NCBI RefSeq assembly: GCF_002860255.1
Contig: NZ_PGVE01000017.1
Location: 1 to 64,000, forward strand
Direction: 5' to 3'
Length of the DNA: 64,000 bases
From: Neobacillus cucumis
GTDB lineage: Bacteria > Bacillota > Bacilli > Bacillales > Cytobacillaceae
A program made the position numbers and the translations under genes. The notes under the pieces are model-generated. The model did no database searches and was not told the origin of the DNA. It saw only the letters and a program-made list of their open reading frames with translations. Shown here one piece after another: positions 45,065-54,642 of the stretch. How positions within the stretch are numbered: position 1 is the stretch's first letter; the number at the start of each line of letters is the position of its first letter.

Positions 45065-46098
45065 TAAGATTTATGTTTATTTTTATCAGCTAGATATTTA
45101 GCATACAATATCGTATTTTTAGCTACATCTAATTCAAGACTGTAAATATTAGGTGGACCTGGTCTCCAATTCACTTCAAAAAGCCATAGTTTTTGGTTTT
45201 CATCTATTCCAACGTCAATTCCTAATTCATCCAACTCATCGTCATACAAAGAATCAAAATGATTGGAAAAACTGATCGCAAACTGTTCAAGATACTTTTT
45301 AATATCATACCAAGAGTCTGCAAACTCTTGTTGTAAAAAAATATCCAGGTAAGTACTATAACCACCACTCCCCATATTAGAAGTTATGGTCCCTAAACGC
45401 CCGATCCTTGGATAGATAGAAGTAATCACCCATTTTCCTTGTCCATTTTTTTGTACATGCAACCGGAAATCAAAAACATGACCCGATTTTGTTTGACTTG
45501 TAATAAACTGTTGAATGACGTAATCTTTTTCTTGTACTTTATGAGATAACCAGTCTAACAATTGTTTTTCATTAATAGATGATTCTACCCCTGCATCATT
45601 GATTTTGTAATGATTGGATCCATCTTTTTCAATAAAAACAATGCCGCCTCCTTGATGCCCAGATAACGGTTTAATAATTACTTTTTGATAACGTTTTATC
45701 ATGTCAAAAAATATCTGAACGTTCGTTAATTCATAAAAAGGAATAAGGTAATGTTTATATTTGTTTGCTCTTTTAATTCTGTTATAAACCGATAATTTGT
45801 CCCCAATCGAATGACTTGTAAACGGAATCCTATCATACAAATAATCAAAGATATGTTTAGTTTTCTCACTTGCAAGATAGCTTGCATTATAAATGACATC
45901 AGGGAAAGGAAACTCCTTTTCAACCCATTGTCCATTTTCATAGGATTTTCCTAAAATTTTATGCTGTTTGATATTCACTTTTCCTAGGGTAAAGTAAAAA
46001 AAGGTTACACCTTCTGCTTTTGCTACAGCGGCATAAGCAAATGCTTTCTTTACTTTATTTGGATCTCTACGATGATGAAGCATGCCTATTAGCGTCAT
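45064..46098 (-). CDS. YheC/YheD-family ATP-grasp protein
   Basis: The 344-residue protein is of the YheC/YheD group, an ATP-grasp family tied to the endospore coat in Bacillus. It starts LIGMLHHRRDPNKVKKAFAY. The ATP-grasp part runs from about residue 120: IIKPLSGHQGGGIVFIEKDG (glycine-rich loop), FRLHVQKNGQGKWVI, and the metal-binding end GIDENQKLWLFEVNWRPGPP. ATP-grasp enzymes join a carboxylate to an amine through an acyl phosphate. It lies in a cluster with another ATP-grasp gene and a Mur-ligase gene. GGTGAAAAAG precedes the ATG. Confidence 0.85.
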   Translation of the reverse strand: MTLIGMLHHRRDPNKVKKAFAYAAVAKAEGVTFFYFTLGKVNIKQHKILGKSYENGQWVEKEFPFPDVIYNASYLASEKTKHIFDYLYDRIPFTSHSIGDKLSVYNRIKRANKYKHYLIPFYELTNVQIFFDMIKRYQKVIIKPLSGHQGGGIVFIEKDGSNHYKINDAGVESSINEKQLLDWLSHKVQEKDYVIQQFITSQTKSGHVFDFRLHVQKNGQGKWVITSIYPRIGRLGTITSNMGSGGYSTYLDIFLQQEFADSWYDIKKYLEQFAISFSNHFDSLYDDELDELGIDVGIDENQKLWLFEVNWRPGPPNIYSLELDVAKNTILYAKYLADKNKHKS

Positions 46099-46199
46099 TT
46101 TACTTCTTTTTCACCTCTCCAAATACCTTTTCTCATAAAAAGACTAAAATATTAATAGCTTACGATGAACGTCATACTCATTAGTTGTCACTGAGTACT

Positions 46200-47429
46200 T
46201 TAAATTGGGTCAAGGTCAAAATGGATATTGCTGGCTGCTTGCATGGCAATACTTTTCGCTTCTGCTTTATTATTTGAGGATGCCAAAATGTATCCGCAAC
46301 GATCTCCCATGGATATTGGCGGACGTACGATCTGACCTTGTCGGGGTTTGATATATACCTCTTCTACGCCGGCAATTTGAGAGCTGAGTTCTTTCCCCGT
46401 TACCCTATTTACTTTCCCTCTAGACTCAACTGTTAAATAATGCGCATAAACATACTTACTGTGTTTTTTAGTCAGGCTAGGCTCATTTCCTAACATTAAT
46501 TGAATAGTTTCCTCTACTAAATTAATACCATATCCGACCTCAATGATTCGATTCATCGCTCCACCAGAAATTCTTGGATTAATTTCAATCAATTTCCATA
46601 CCCCATTGACTAAACGCATTTCAAGGTGACAGGCACCATTTCTCATCTGAAAAGCTTGTAAAATGGAATTTACTGAGTGAAAAATATTACGGTACATTCT
46701 TTGATTGATATCTGGTAGTAAACTATATCCGGTTACGATAAATCGGTGAAAAAGAGTAATCTGTTGTTCGATGATCGCTACAATATGAACTTTGCCATTG
46801 TGAACTAAAACTTCAACTAAATATTGGGGTCCTTTAAGATATTCCTCCAGTAAAATCTGTTCATTTCTTTTTAGTAATTCTTGTATGGCCAGCTTTAACT
46901 GGTTCACGTTATTTGCCAACATAACATCTTTGGAGCCGGCAGATGTGGGAGACTTAACAATAAGAGGCAAATGGTCCTTGGCTAAATCAATAAAGTACTC
47001 TAAGGAATAATCATCTGGATTATAAAGTTCATAATGGGGAGAATTTGGATGTCTTTTAAGAAGCTCACGAGTTAGAACTTTATTTTCCATTTTTAAAATG
47101 GCATCCGAAGAGACTACAGTGGAGCAAAATTCTTCTGATAGGGTTGCTGCTAGATGGACGAAAGAATGTACAAAACTCATAATGGCTTTTATTTGTTTAC
47201 CTTGTTTTTGTAAATTGTTTATGTTTTTTCTTATTTCGACATGATTTGATAAATCGACTAAAATCATTTGATGGACTTCGGGAAATTCGGTTCTTTGTTG
47301 AAGGTATTTTTGTCTATTGGTGAATAACACTGTAAAATATCCAAGTCTTTCAGCAGCTTTTATTGCTTCTCTACTGGATCCATGTTTGTTAGTTTCAATA
47401 AATACAATAGTTCGCATAAGCCTTGTCAT
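46200..47429 (-). CDS. ATP-grasp ligase (L-amino-acid-ligase-like)
   Basis: The 409-residue protein has an N-terminal Rossmann-like part (TIVFIETNKHGSSREAIKAA), then an ATP-grasp domain: PLIVKSPTSAGSKDVMLANN, ILLEEYLKGPQYLVEVLV, and the metal-binding VWKLIEINPRISGGAMNRII. This resembles L-amino-acid ligases and carboxylate-amine ligases. The C-terminal region (about 315-409) is a lid-like beta domain. The chosen first codon gives MTRLMRTIVFI; the second Met is also possible. It lies 100 bases from the YheC-like gene in the same direction. Confidence 0.8.
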   Translation of the reverse strand: MTRLMRTIVFIETNKHGSSREAIKAAERLGYFTVLFTNRQKYLQQRTEFPEVHQMILVDLSNHVEIRKNINNLQKQGKQIKAIMSFVHSFVHLAATLSEEFCSTVVSSDAILKMENKVLTRELLKRHPNSPHYELYNPDDYSLEYFIDLAKDHLPLIVKSPTSAGSKDVMLANNVNQLKLAIQELLKRNEQILLEEYLKGPQYLVEVLVHNGKVHIVAIIEQQITLFHRFIVTGYSLLPDINQRMYRNIFHSVNSILQAFQMRNGACHLEMRLVNGVWKLIEINPRISGGAMNRIIEVGYGINLVEETIQLMLGNEPSLTKKHSKYVYAHYLTVESRGKVNRVTGKELSSQIAGVEEVYIKPRQGQIVRPPISMGDRCGYILASSNNKAEAKSIAMQAASNIHFDLDPI

Positions 47430-47840
47430 CCTATCTTTACTGGTTTTTTAATGAAGGATTTAGTTTCCCAGTTATATTTTGAATTACATGATAAGTACAG
47501 TTTATTATATTGTCTTAAGACAACCATGGTTTGGACAAACGTCATCATTCTTAAGACAAATAAATGAATGAATTTGTAAAAATGTAAAATGTGATTTTGT
47601 ATAAGCAAAACTCACTTCACAACAGCGTGTGGTTGTTTATCGAAATATGATTTCTTAAAAATAGGGGAGTATAAAATATATCCCTCCGTTTATGGGATTG
47701 AAGGGCTAAAACAAGAGTTAGAAAATTCTAAACTACTTTATGGAGGTTATCAGCGGCTATACAAGTACAGATAGCTATAATTGAACAACATAAAAAGCAA
47801 CCCATCTTGTTTAAGAGATCATTGCTAAGGAGGAAATTAA
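47430..47840. other. Intergenic region upstream of ydbC
   Basis: A start-less open frame runs to 47776 (YKIYPSVYGIEGLKQELENS, then KLLYGGYQRLY). It is protein-like but unrecognised and may be a remnant. Nothing else is supported. Confidence 0.25.
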
Positions 47841-48056
47841 ATGGCAGAAATTAAATATGAAATCATCCAAACGATTGCCGTAATCTCAGAATCTGCAAAA
47901 GGATGGAAGAAAGAACTCAATCTGATTAGTTGGAATGGACGGGAACCCAAATATGATCTCCGTGACTGGTCCGACAATCATGAGAAAATGGGAAAAGGGA
48001 TCACGTTATCTAATGATGAATTAACTAACCTGAAGGAAATTCTTAACTCTCTTTAA
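47841..48056 (+). CDS. ydbC: YdbC/PC4-like DNA-binding protein
   Basis: The 71-residue protein belongs to the YdbC family, which has the fold of the transcription coactivator PC4 and binds single-stranded DNA. It contains YEIIQTIAVISESAKGWKKE, LISWNGREPKYDLRDWSD and ends GITLSNDELTNLKEIL. AAGGAGG precedes the ATG. It is monocistronic with a terminator 140 bases downstream. Confidence 0.88.
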   Translation: MAEIKYEIIQTIAVISESAKGWKKELNLISWNGREPKYDLRDWSDNHEKMGKGITLSNDELTNLKEILNSL

Positions 48057-48194
48057 CCTTTTAAGTATTATGGCATCATTTTGGGTGCTTTTTCGGTATG
48101 GTTAGAAATTACGATTCTATTGAATATTAAGATATTGGTTAATTGTAATTTTATTATGTAAACTACTATCCTCTTGGGTGGAAAAAATCGAGTT

Positions 48195-48247
48195 AAAGGG
48201 AGCAAAATAATTATCTTTAATGGTAATTACTTAGCTCCCTTTTTTTG
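48195..48247 (+). terminator. Terminator downstream of ydbC
   Basis: AAAGGGAGC / GCTCCCTTT forms the outer stem, with TAATTA / TAATTA inside, followed by seven T. Confidence 0.75.
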
Positions 48248-48419
48248 CAATGATATTTTATTTTTCTCCTATTTCAAATCCATTACGACACATAGCCCAA
48301 TCGGAATGTTTATAAGGCAATGACGACAATCATAATCATCCAAGGAGCTTGCACGACCAAAGTCCGACTCCACTTGTTATAGAATCAGAGAGCAATTGAC
48401 GACTGCAAATGAATAGAAT

Positions 48420-48731
48420 GAGAGAACAATGTACTCTATAGGAACTATAAACGACCGTGAATCATAAAAATGAGGTAAGAGGGTAGTCAATAGAGCTTAT
48501 AGACGACCATAAATTAAAAATACGAGGTAAGAGGGTAGCCAATAGAGCTTATAGACGACCATAAATTAAAAATACGAGGTAACAGGGTAGTCAATAGAGC
48601 TTATAGACGACCATAAATTAAAAATCCAAAGTAAAAGGGTAGCCAATAGAGCTCATTGACTGCTGTAAATCGAAAATTTGAGGCAATAAGGTAGTCAATA
48701 ACCATTTTTATTACAATTTGTAAATAAATAT
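48420..48731. repeat. 52-bp tandem repeat array
   Basis: Units start at 48420, 48472, 48524, 48576, 48628 and 48680. The three middle units are nearly identical (GAGGTAAGAGGGTAGTCAAT, AGAGCTTATAGACGACCATA, AATTAAAAATAC). The outer units diverge progressively. A weaker unit may precede at about 48368. Each unit carries the near-palindrome GTCAATAGAGCTTATAGAC. The whole unit is conserved, so it is not a CRISPR array. The rest of the 48056-48870 gap has no gene. Confidence 0.85.
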
Positions 48732-48870
48732 AGATTAAATTGTTGAGGTACACCAGCCAATATACCCCAACAATTTAATACACATTCTTATGCAAATTCC
48801 TGTAATAATAACATTAAATTGCTAATGACAAACTAGATTTATCCTTCTACAAATCTTGAGAGTTTGGAGA

Positions 48871-50283
48871 TCAATGGTGGAAACCATTGTCGTACTTTGT
48901 GTCATGTGGTATTGGTCCATCCAAGGAATCCAGATAGGAGACAGCCTGTTTGAGGTTCAGCATGAACAATTGTGCCAAGTCCATGGAAAATCCATTTCGA
49001 ACCACAATACGCATAATCGTTACTTCTTCCATGTCTGGAGGTAAAGGATAGGCAGGCACTTGCCAGCCGAATATACGCAATTGTCGAGACAAGTCATAAA
49101 GATTCCAGTTGGATGTGTGTCCTTCTTTCAATTTCCATGCAAATACTGGAATATCTGAGCCATCTGTCAGTAGTTCAAAAGCTCCCATATCAAGAATCTC
49201 TTTGCTGAGGAATTGCGCCACTGCCTGAGAAGTCTTTTGCACCTCATAGTATCCATCCTTGCCTAAACGCAGAAAGTTATAGTATTGTAGGAGTACTTGT
49301 GCACCGGGACGAGAGAAATTCAGGGCAAACGTTGGCATATTACCGCCTAAATAGGACACTCGAAAGATGAGTTCCTCAGGGAGATCTTCAACCTCACGCC
49401 AAATGATCCATCCAAGACCCGGGTAAACCAATCCATATTTATGTCCGGAAACATTGATGGACTTCACCCTTGGCAAGCGAAAATCCCAGACTAAGTCTGG
49501 TTGAAGGAAAGGTGCAATAAATCCTCCTGAAGCAGCGTCAATATGAATCGGAATATCGAGCCCCGTTTTGGCTTGATGCTCGTCCAAGGCTTTCGCAATG
49601 GCTGCGACTGGTTCGTAAATACCGGTATAGGTCTCCCCAAAAATCGGAACCACACCGATAGTATTTTCGTCTACAGCAGAAAGTACTCCCTCAGGGTCCA
49701 AATGAGGATGATCTTGGCTAATGTTTACATAACGCGGTTCAACCTCCCAATAGTTGGCGAACTTTTCCCAAACCACCTGAACGGCAGAACTAAATACGAT
49801 ATTTGGCCGGTCAATTGGCTTCCCATGTTTTTTTCGTTCGTTTTGCCAGCGCCGCTTTAACGCAAGGCCCCCGAGCATACACGCTTCCGACGAACCTGTT
49901 GTCGAAACGCCTATCGTATTATGAGGGTCGGGCGAATTCCAGAGATCGGCTAAAATTCGAACACAGCGTTCCTCTATCGCTGCTGTCTGCGGGTATTCAT
50001 CCTTATCAATCATGTTCTTGTCAACTGATTGGGCATATAAACGTTCTGCGGCTGGCTCCATCCAAGTGGTAACGAATGTTGCAAGATTAAGACGGGCATT
50101 TCCATCTAGGGCGATTTCATCGTGAATAATTTGATACGCGGTTTCAGGTAACATGCTTTGATCACGCATACGAAAACGCGGAACGGCCTCTTCTCCTTTA
50201 CGGACGAAAAGGGGATTGATAGAAAATTCATTAGACAACATCCTTTGCTCGATTTGCGTACGGCGCGGGTGCCAATGTGGCAT
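48871..50283 (-). CDS. gadB: Glutamate decarboxylase
   Basis: The 470-residue enzyme is a GadA/B-type PLP-dependent glutamate decarboxylase, which consumes a proton while turning glutamate to GABA. The PLP Lys282 lies in INVSGHKYGLVYPG. HIDAASGGFIAPFLQPDL precedes it and STTGSSEACMLGGLALKRRW matches the GadB signature. AAGGAG lies 12 bases before the ATG at 50283, and MPHWHPRR is the usual family start. The C-terminal tail ends HHDTKYDNGFHH by analogy to the pH-sensing tail of E. coli GadB. No gadC antiporter is beside it. Confidence 0.92.
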   Translation of the reverse strand: MPHWHPRRTQIEQRMLSNEFSINPLFVRKGEEAVPRFRMRDQSMLPETAYQIIHDEIALDGNARLNLATFVTTWMEPAAERLYAQSVDKNMIDKDEYPQTAAIEERCVRILADLWNSPDPHNTIGVSTTGSSEACMLGGLALKRRWQNERKKHGKPIDRPNIVFSSAVQVVWEKFANYWEVEPRYVNISQDHPHLDPEGVLSAVDENTIGVVPIFGETYTGIYEPVAAIAKALDEHQAKTGLDIPIHIDAASGGFIAPFLQPDLVWDFRLPRVKSINVSGHKYGLVYPGLGWIIWREVEDLPEELIFRVSYLGGNMPTFALNFSRPGAQVLLQYYNFLRLGKDGYYEVQKTSQAVAQFLSKEILDMGAFELLTDGSDIPVFAWKLKEGHTSNWNLYDLSRQLRIFGWQVPAYPLPPDMEEVTIMRIVVRNGFSMDLAQLFMLNLKQAVSYLDSLDGPIPHDTKYDNGFHH

Positions 50284-50309
50284 ATAGGATCCACACTCCT
50301 TCATAGGAA

Positions 50310-50468
50310 TTAGATTTCTTCTATTGTTTTGTCAATAAATGCCTTAAAATATGCATCACGCATTGATTCGTCATCGGTAATATAACCATCCAAAAAATTA
50401 GTTAAATTGAAGCGTTCACATAATTGTAGAAAACCATTAGTAAAGACAGAATTATGGTGAAAAAGCAG
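50310..50468 (-). pseudogene. Start-less leftward gene fragment
   Basis: The frame reads NGFLQLCERFNLTNFLDGYI, then TDDESMRDAYFKAFIDKTIE and EI before TAA, about 52 codons with no start codon. It has protein-like composition but is not recognised. It may be the end of a deleted gene upstream of gadB. Confidence 0.35.
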
Positions 50469-50713
50469 TGTGTTCTAATTTGATAGAAGGGAGGTAGAAT
50501 GAATGTCAAAACCATAATAACATTAGATAATTTTGAAATTTAGATTCCATTTCTATTAAATCTGCAAACTTCCCCATTCATTTTCATCATTTTATATCCA
50601 CTATCATGTCATCTTTTCATACCTTCCTGTTAAAATGCTGAACCGAGTTACTCTTTGAATAAATAGGTAAATGGGAATGTTGCCTGTTAAAATAATAAAA
50701 AAGGAGCGGTACT

Positions 50714-51103
50714 ATGAATGCAGTGCTTAGTAAGATTGCAAAAGGCATTACGGTGTGTTCTTCAGAGGTTTTCCCAAATTCAGACGACGACTATTTCAAC
50801 TTTGTTTATATTGGAAAGATATTTTTGGTAGCTGATTCATATTGTATGAATCCTGATTGTTCATGCGAAGAAACAGTTCTTAATTTTGTTCAGGTTTATC
50901 CGAGAGAAGATAGGAAACCGAATAGTTTCATCATAAGGTATAAACTTAGCGGCAGAGGATATAAAATTCATGACCATGGGAATTTCACAAGACGAGAAAT
51001 AAAGGCCGTTGTTAGGTATTTTACCGCTGACGAGATAATCTTGGACCTATTAAATGAGCGATACAAGGAAATGAAGGAAAAAGCAAAAGAAATAATTAGT
51101 TAA
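50714..51103 (+). CDS. Hypothetical protein with CxxxxxCxC cluster
   Basis: The 129-residue protein is not recognised. It contains YCMNPDCSCEETVLNFVQVY at about 44-63, with Cys spacing that could bind a metal. The rest is alpha-beta with a helical C-terminus (LLNERYKEMKEKAKEIIS). AAAAAGGAGCGG precedes the ATG. It stands alone ahead of the Wadjet genes and ends with a strong terminator, so it is probably not part of that operon. Confidence 0.55.
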   Translation: MNAVLSKIAKGITVCSSEVFPNSDDDYFNFVYIGKIFLVADSYCMNPDCSCEETVLNFVQVYPREDRKPNSFIIRYKLSGRGYKIHDHGNFTRREIKAVVRYFTADEIILDLLNERYKEMKEKAKEIIS

Positions 51104-51171
51104 ACGTGGATCTTTTCCTTGAATTAGTATTTTAAAAAACTTTCCCCCATTTCCTTATTTGTTACTAAGAT

Positions 51172-51200
51172 TGACTATCATATTGATAGTCATTTTTTTG
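51172..51200 (+). terminator. Terminator before the Wadjet operon
   Basis: TGACTATCA / TGATAGTCA is a perfect 9-bp stem around TAT followed by seven T. Confidence 0.9.
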
Positions 51201-51227
51201 ATTATATTAATCTATTTAAAATTTCAT

Positions 51228-51257
51228 TTACCTGTCATTACTCAACTAGTTTATAAT
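51228..51257 (+). promoter_or_regulatory. Promoter of the Wadjet operon
   Basis: TTACCT (51228-51233) and TATAAT (51252-51257) are 18 bases apart, 63 bases before the jetD start. Confidence 0.5.
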
Positions 51258-51320
51258 ATAAGGATGTCCAAATTGGTTAGTAGAAGTCAAAACCATCCGG
51301 CGTTTAAAAGATTTAAGTAG

Positions 51321-52394
51321 GTGATTACAATCGATGTTATTGAAACAAGGGTGAGAAGTTTTATTGAAGATATCCAACACCCTAAACAAAAAAAGAAAAT
51401 AAATATTAATGATTTAGAAATTCAGTTGCGTAAGCGTTTGGATGATTATTTTGAAAGGGATGGTTATTCGTCGTTTTATCGTACCATCGAAACATTACAA
51501 TCCGAAGGACAACTGATCCCGATTCAAAATAATCAATACAATGGTAGAACACCAGCACTTGCCCTTTATTATTGGGTAAATATAAAAGTTCAAGCAGCCA
51601 AATGGGATCGTCTCCTGATGATGAAATTAAGTGATCAGTTTGATTTTTCCTATTATGAACGGCATCCCGAATGGCAAACAGAAGAGGAATGGGGGCGAAT
51701 CCAAAATCTATATACGTTCCTAAGCTCCAGTCAGGAACGGGAAATCGTTTCGGTCGAAGAAAGAAGCCTCGAGCTATTTGGTCATGAAAAATTCTTACTA
51801 GATGGAGAAAGTTTTCCTGCCGGAAAAGGTTTTCTAGCTAGAATTGGGGTATCAGAAGAGCAACTTAAAATGGTACGCTACGGGGAGCCTTTTGTATTTT
51901 GGATCAAACAAGGGAAAGAACTCAAAGATATTCAGCGGGTCTTGATTGTTGAGAATCTATCTTTCTTTCATACTTCCATTAAATTATTGGAAGCAAATGA
52001 CCTCGATTATGAACCTGAACTGATTATTTATGGTGAAGGGACGAAGATTGAACGAAGTTTTTCCTTCTTCTTTCGAATGTTTCCAACTAAACCCTATCTT
52101 TTCTATTACGCAGGAGATCTTGATGCTGCAGGATACGGGATTCTTATTCGCCTGATTGAAAAATACCCAGATTGCTGTATCCAGCCAGCCCTAAAAATTT
52201 ATCGAAAAATGCTAGATTGCCTTGAACAAAGGAATGACCAGAAAGACGGCCAAACACAAAGTACCCAATACCGTGATCTATTTTTTCAATGGTTTACTGA
52301 CGACGAGCAAGCGCTATTATGGCAATTATGGCAGGAAAATAAACGGATCGCTCAAGAAGTTTTAACAATTGAATCATGGAGGAGATGGATGTGA
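51321..52394 (+). CDS. jetD: Wadjet JetD-like topoisomerase-VI-type nuclease subunit
   Basis: The 357-residue protein has a DUF2220/JetD C-terminal TOPRIM domain. VLIVENLSFFHTSIKLLEAN (about 211-230) supplies the catalytic Glu, and YYAGDLDAAGYGILIRLIEK (about 261-280) the Asp-x-Asp pair. The N-terminal part is the winged-helix arm (DDYFERDGYSSFYRTIETLQ). In Wadjet the JetD subunit cuts circular plasmid DNA that is extruded by the JetABC SMC complex. Here it is the first gene. It starts at GTG; the binding site is weak. Its stop overlaps the jetA start (GTGA). Confidence 0.88.
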   Translation: MITIDVIETRVRSFIEDIQHPKQKKKININDLEIQLRKRLDDYFERDGYSSFYRTIETLQSEGQLIPIQNNQYNGRTPALALYYWVNIKVQAAKWDRLLMMKLSDQFDFSYYERHPEWQTEEEWGRIQNLYTFLSSSQEREIVSVEERSLELFGHEKFLLDGESFPAGKGFLARIGVSEEQLKMVRYGEPFVFWIKQGKELKDIQRVLIVENLSFFHTSIKLLEANDLDYEPELIIYGEGTKIERSFSFFFRMFPTKPYLFYYAGDLDAAGYGILIRLIEKYPDCCIQPALKIYRKMLDCLEQRNDQKDGQTQSTQYRDLFFQWFTDDEQALLWQLWQENKRIAQEVLTIESWRRWM

Positions 52395-53899
52395 ACGAAT
52401 CATGGGAAGGATTCGGCAAGCGTTTGCAACGGTTAAACCCATTGTTTGAGCTTGGGAGAGGAATGGAAGTAGGGGAGCTGAAACCCCATATCCAAACCAT
52501 TCTGATGCAAGTGCTCCTCACCATTTTTTATCGAGAATTAAATGATGATGATCATAGACGAAAAGCAGATATCAAGTATATGGTGCAAGATTCCATCAAA
52601 CAAATGAGGCTCTTAGCAGACGATAAGCAAATGGAACGGATAACAAGCGGGCTTTTATATCAGGGGAAAGAAGAATATAGTAAACCGTTTGAAGCCTTAT
52701 ATTACGATGAAATAAGACAATCCTGGGAAACGCAAACTTTCCGCTATGTCACAATGGATGAATTATATACGAATTTAGAAATGGGCGGTTCCATTGTTTA
52801 CAAACTCACGGATGTTGCTCAGGAAATGATTTTTATGAGCAGGGAAATGGCGGAGGAGTTCTCCATCACCATTTAACAACTCTATAGTATGCAGTTGATT
52901 AAAAACGGTAATTTTCGCAAAGCTACTCGAAACCTCGATCACCTCATTTCACGAGTAAACCGCTTAATGGCCAATGAATTTACCTTTCAAAAGGAAATGA
53001 TTAACAATCCCAAAATCTTATTAATGGAAGAAGAATGGCAAAGGGCAGACAATCGTGTGGAAATTGAAAAGCAATTTGAAGAAGAGAAAAATCATTTCCG
53101 GACCATCACTAGTATGATAGAAAAAACAAAACGAAGAAATGAAGAAGATGATTTGGTTCAGAAGGAACTCGTTCTTCTTCAAGAAAAAATTGGCCATACA
53201 AGGCAATTGCATGATCGTTTCGCCAAGTTAGTGATTCAAAATATTTCCTATGAGATGAGATTAAAAGCGGAGAACCCTTCATTGTTCTGGGAAAATAGCC
53301 TAGTTTCTTTTCGTGAGCATTTTTATGAAAATTGGTTCATGAAGGAAGGCGTTCAAGGTTTTAACGAAATAGAACGAGTACTTTCACCTTTATTTTCACC
53401 GAAGAATGAGTTTATTTTGCCGCTCGATTGGATTTGGGGCGAACAAGAATTTAATGAAACTCCAACGACGGAAGTTATAATCGAAGATGAGGTGGAAGAT
53501 AGCATTACTCGTCAGCGCGTAACAAACTGGGACTCTGTTATTAAGGCATGGAGTTATGTTTTTCAATATTTACAAACATACGGAGAGTTTTCATTAGCTA
53601 ATTTAGTAGAGTTACCATTAGAAGTACAGGATTTATGGTTTGAAGAATCGGAAACGATTGATTTATGGATGATGTTTGATAAAAAGCCGCTGAAGGTGCA
53701 AGTACTGTATCGAAAAGAAGATACCTTAAGCGATGAGAGGGAAATTCTTCTTTATAAACTAATGATGGAGTATCCGCAATTTCAAGTATTTGAAGGCTCA
53801 AAGCTTTTTACATCATTTGATCATCGAGCAGAGCCTTTCACCTGGTACAGAATGAAAATAACTCCTTTTAAAATATGTGTACAGGAGGAGAAAGAATGA
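52391..53899 (+). pseudogene. jetA: Wadjet JetA-like kleisin subunit, interrupted by an in-frame TAA
   Basis: One continuous 502-codon frame is broken only by TAA at 52874-52876. The part before it ends EMAEEFSITI and the part after it begins QLYSMQLIKNGNFRKATRNL in the same frame, as expected for one protein. By length and context this is the MukF/kleisin-like JetA. The stop leaves a 161-residue N-terminal piece; the C-terminal piece has an ATG at 52889 but no ribosome binding site. A GAA-to-TAA change would explain it (inference). The real start is probably GTG 52391, with GGAGGAG upstream and four-base overlap with jetD. Confidence 0.8.
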
Positions 53900-54642
53900 A
53901 TGCAGAAACGATCAAAAAGGCTTCGGCCGTCTATTTTACTCTATTAAAAGAAAAAGTAATCGACGAGAATAGTGAACACTTCGAGGCTTATTTTAATCCG
54001 GAAGTGAGGCAGACCGTTCTTTTATTAGCGGACGAATCTGGTACCTATATCATTGAATCACCCAAGCGTATCCAATTAGTGGTCCAGCCAACCGGCTCTG
54101 TCTTTGCGACGAATTTCACTCATTTGAAAGAAAAACATCGGCAAGTTGAAACGAAGAAGCACTTTCATTTGATGAGCGTTGTCATTATGTCATTTTTGGC
54201 AGCAATCGACCGCAACCAAGCGGCAAAAATTCGCACAAAGCGGGAAGGAATCAGCTATTACGCATTAGAGCGGCAAGTGAACGACCTCATTATGAATTGG
54301 GATAGCATTCTTAAAGCGAAACCTGCATTTGGAGAAGAAGAACGAATTGATATGCAGGAAGTGGTGACCACTTGGAAATACATGGAGGTCGACACGGAGG
54401 ATTATACTGTTAAAAAAGGCAATAGACGAACCAGAATTGGGCTAATTGCCGGTGCGATGCGTTTATTAGAGACGGAGGGGTTAGTTGTCATCCTTGACCG
54501 TGACGATATACCAAAGGCCATTCCAAAACAAGAGCTTTTTGAGCGAATTGAGTACTTGTATCATGATTATGATCGTTATGAATTATTTAAAAAATTAATG
54601 ACTTCAGAGGAGGTTGAGCATGCCGAAAATCCATCGAATTAG
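53896..54642 (+). CDS. jetB: Wadjet JetB-like MukE-type subunit
   Basis: The 248-residue protein is a DUF6063/DUF4194-type, MukE-like subunit. It contains LKEKHRQVETKKHFHLMSVV, a helical middle and a winged-helix end (MRLLETEGLVVILDRDDIPK). It links the kleisin JetA to the SMC dimer. AGGAGGAG before the ATG at 53896 is strong, and the start overlaps the jetA stop by four bases. Its own start signal means it could still be made despite the jetA stop, though polarity is possible. Confidence 0.82.
   Translation: MNAETIKKASAVYFTLLKEKVIDENSEHFEAYFNPEVRQTVLLLADESGTYIIESPKRIQLVVQPTGSVFATNFTHLKEKHRQVETKKHFHLMSVVIMSFLAAIDRNQAAKIRTKREGISYYALERQVNDLIMNWDSILKAKPAFGEEERIDMQEVVTTWKYMEVDTEDYTVKKGNRRTRIGLIAGAMRLLETEGLVVILDRDDIPKAIPKQELFERIEYLYHDYDRYELFKKLMTSEEVEHAENPSN

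Noticed and set aside
48368-48731. Regular 52-bp spacing considered as a CRISPR array
   Set aside because: The whole unit is conserved with no variable spacers and no cas genes are near, so it is a plain tandem repeat.
52889-53899. Second half of jetA as an independent gene
   Set aside because: It is in the same frame as the first half, only 12 bases past its stop, and has no ribosome binding site before its ATG.
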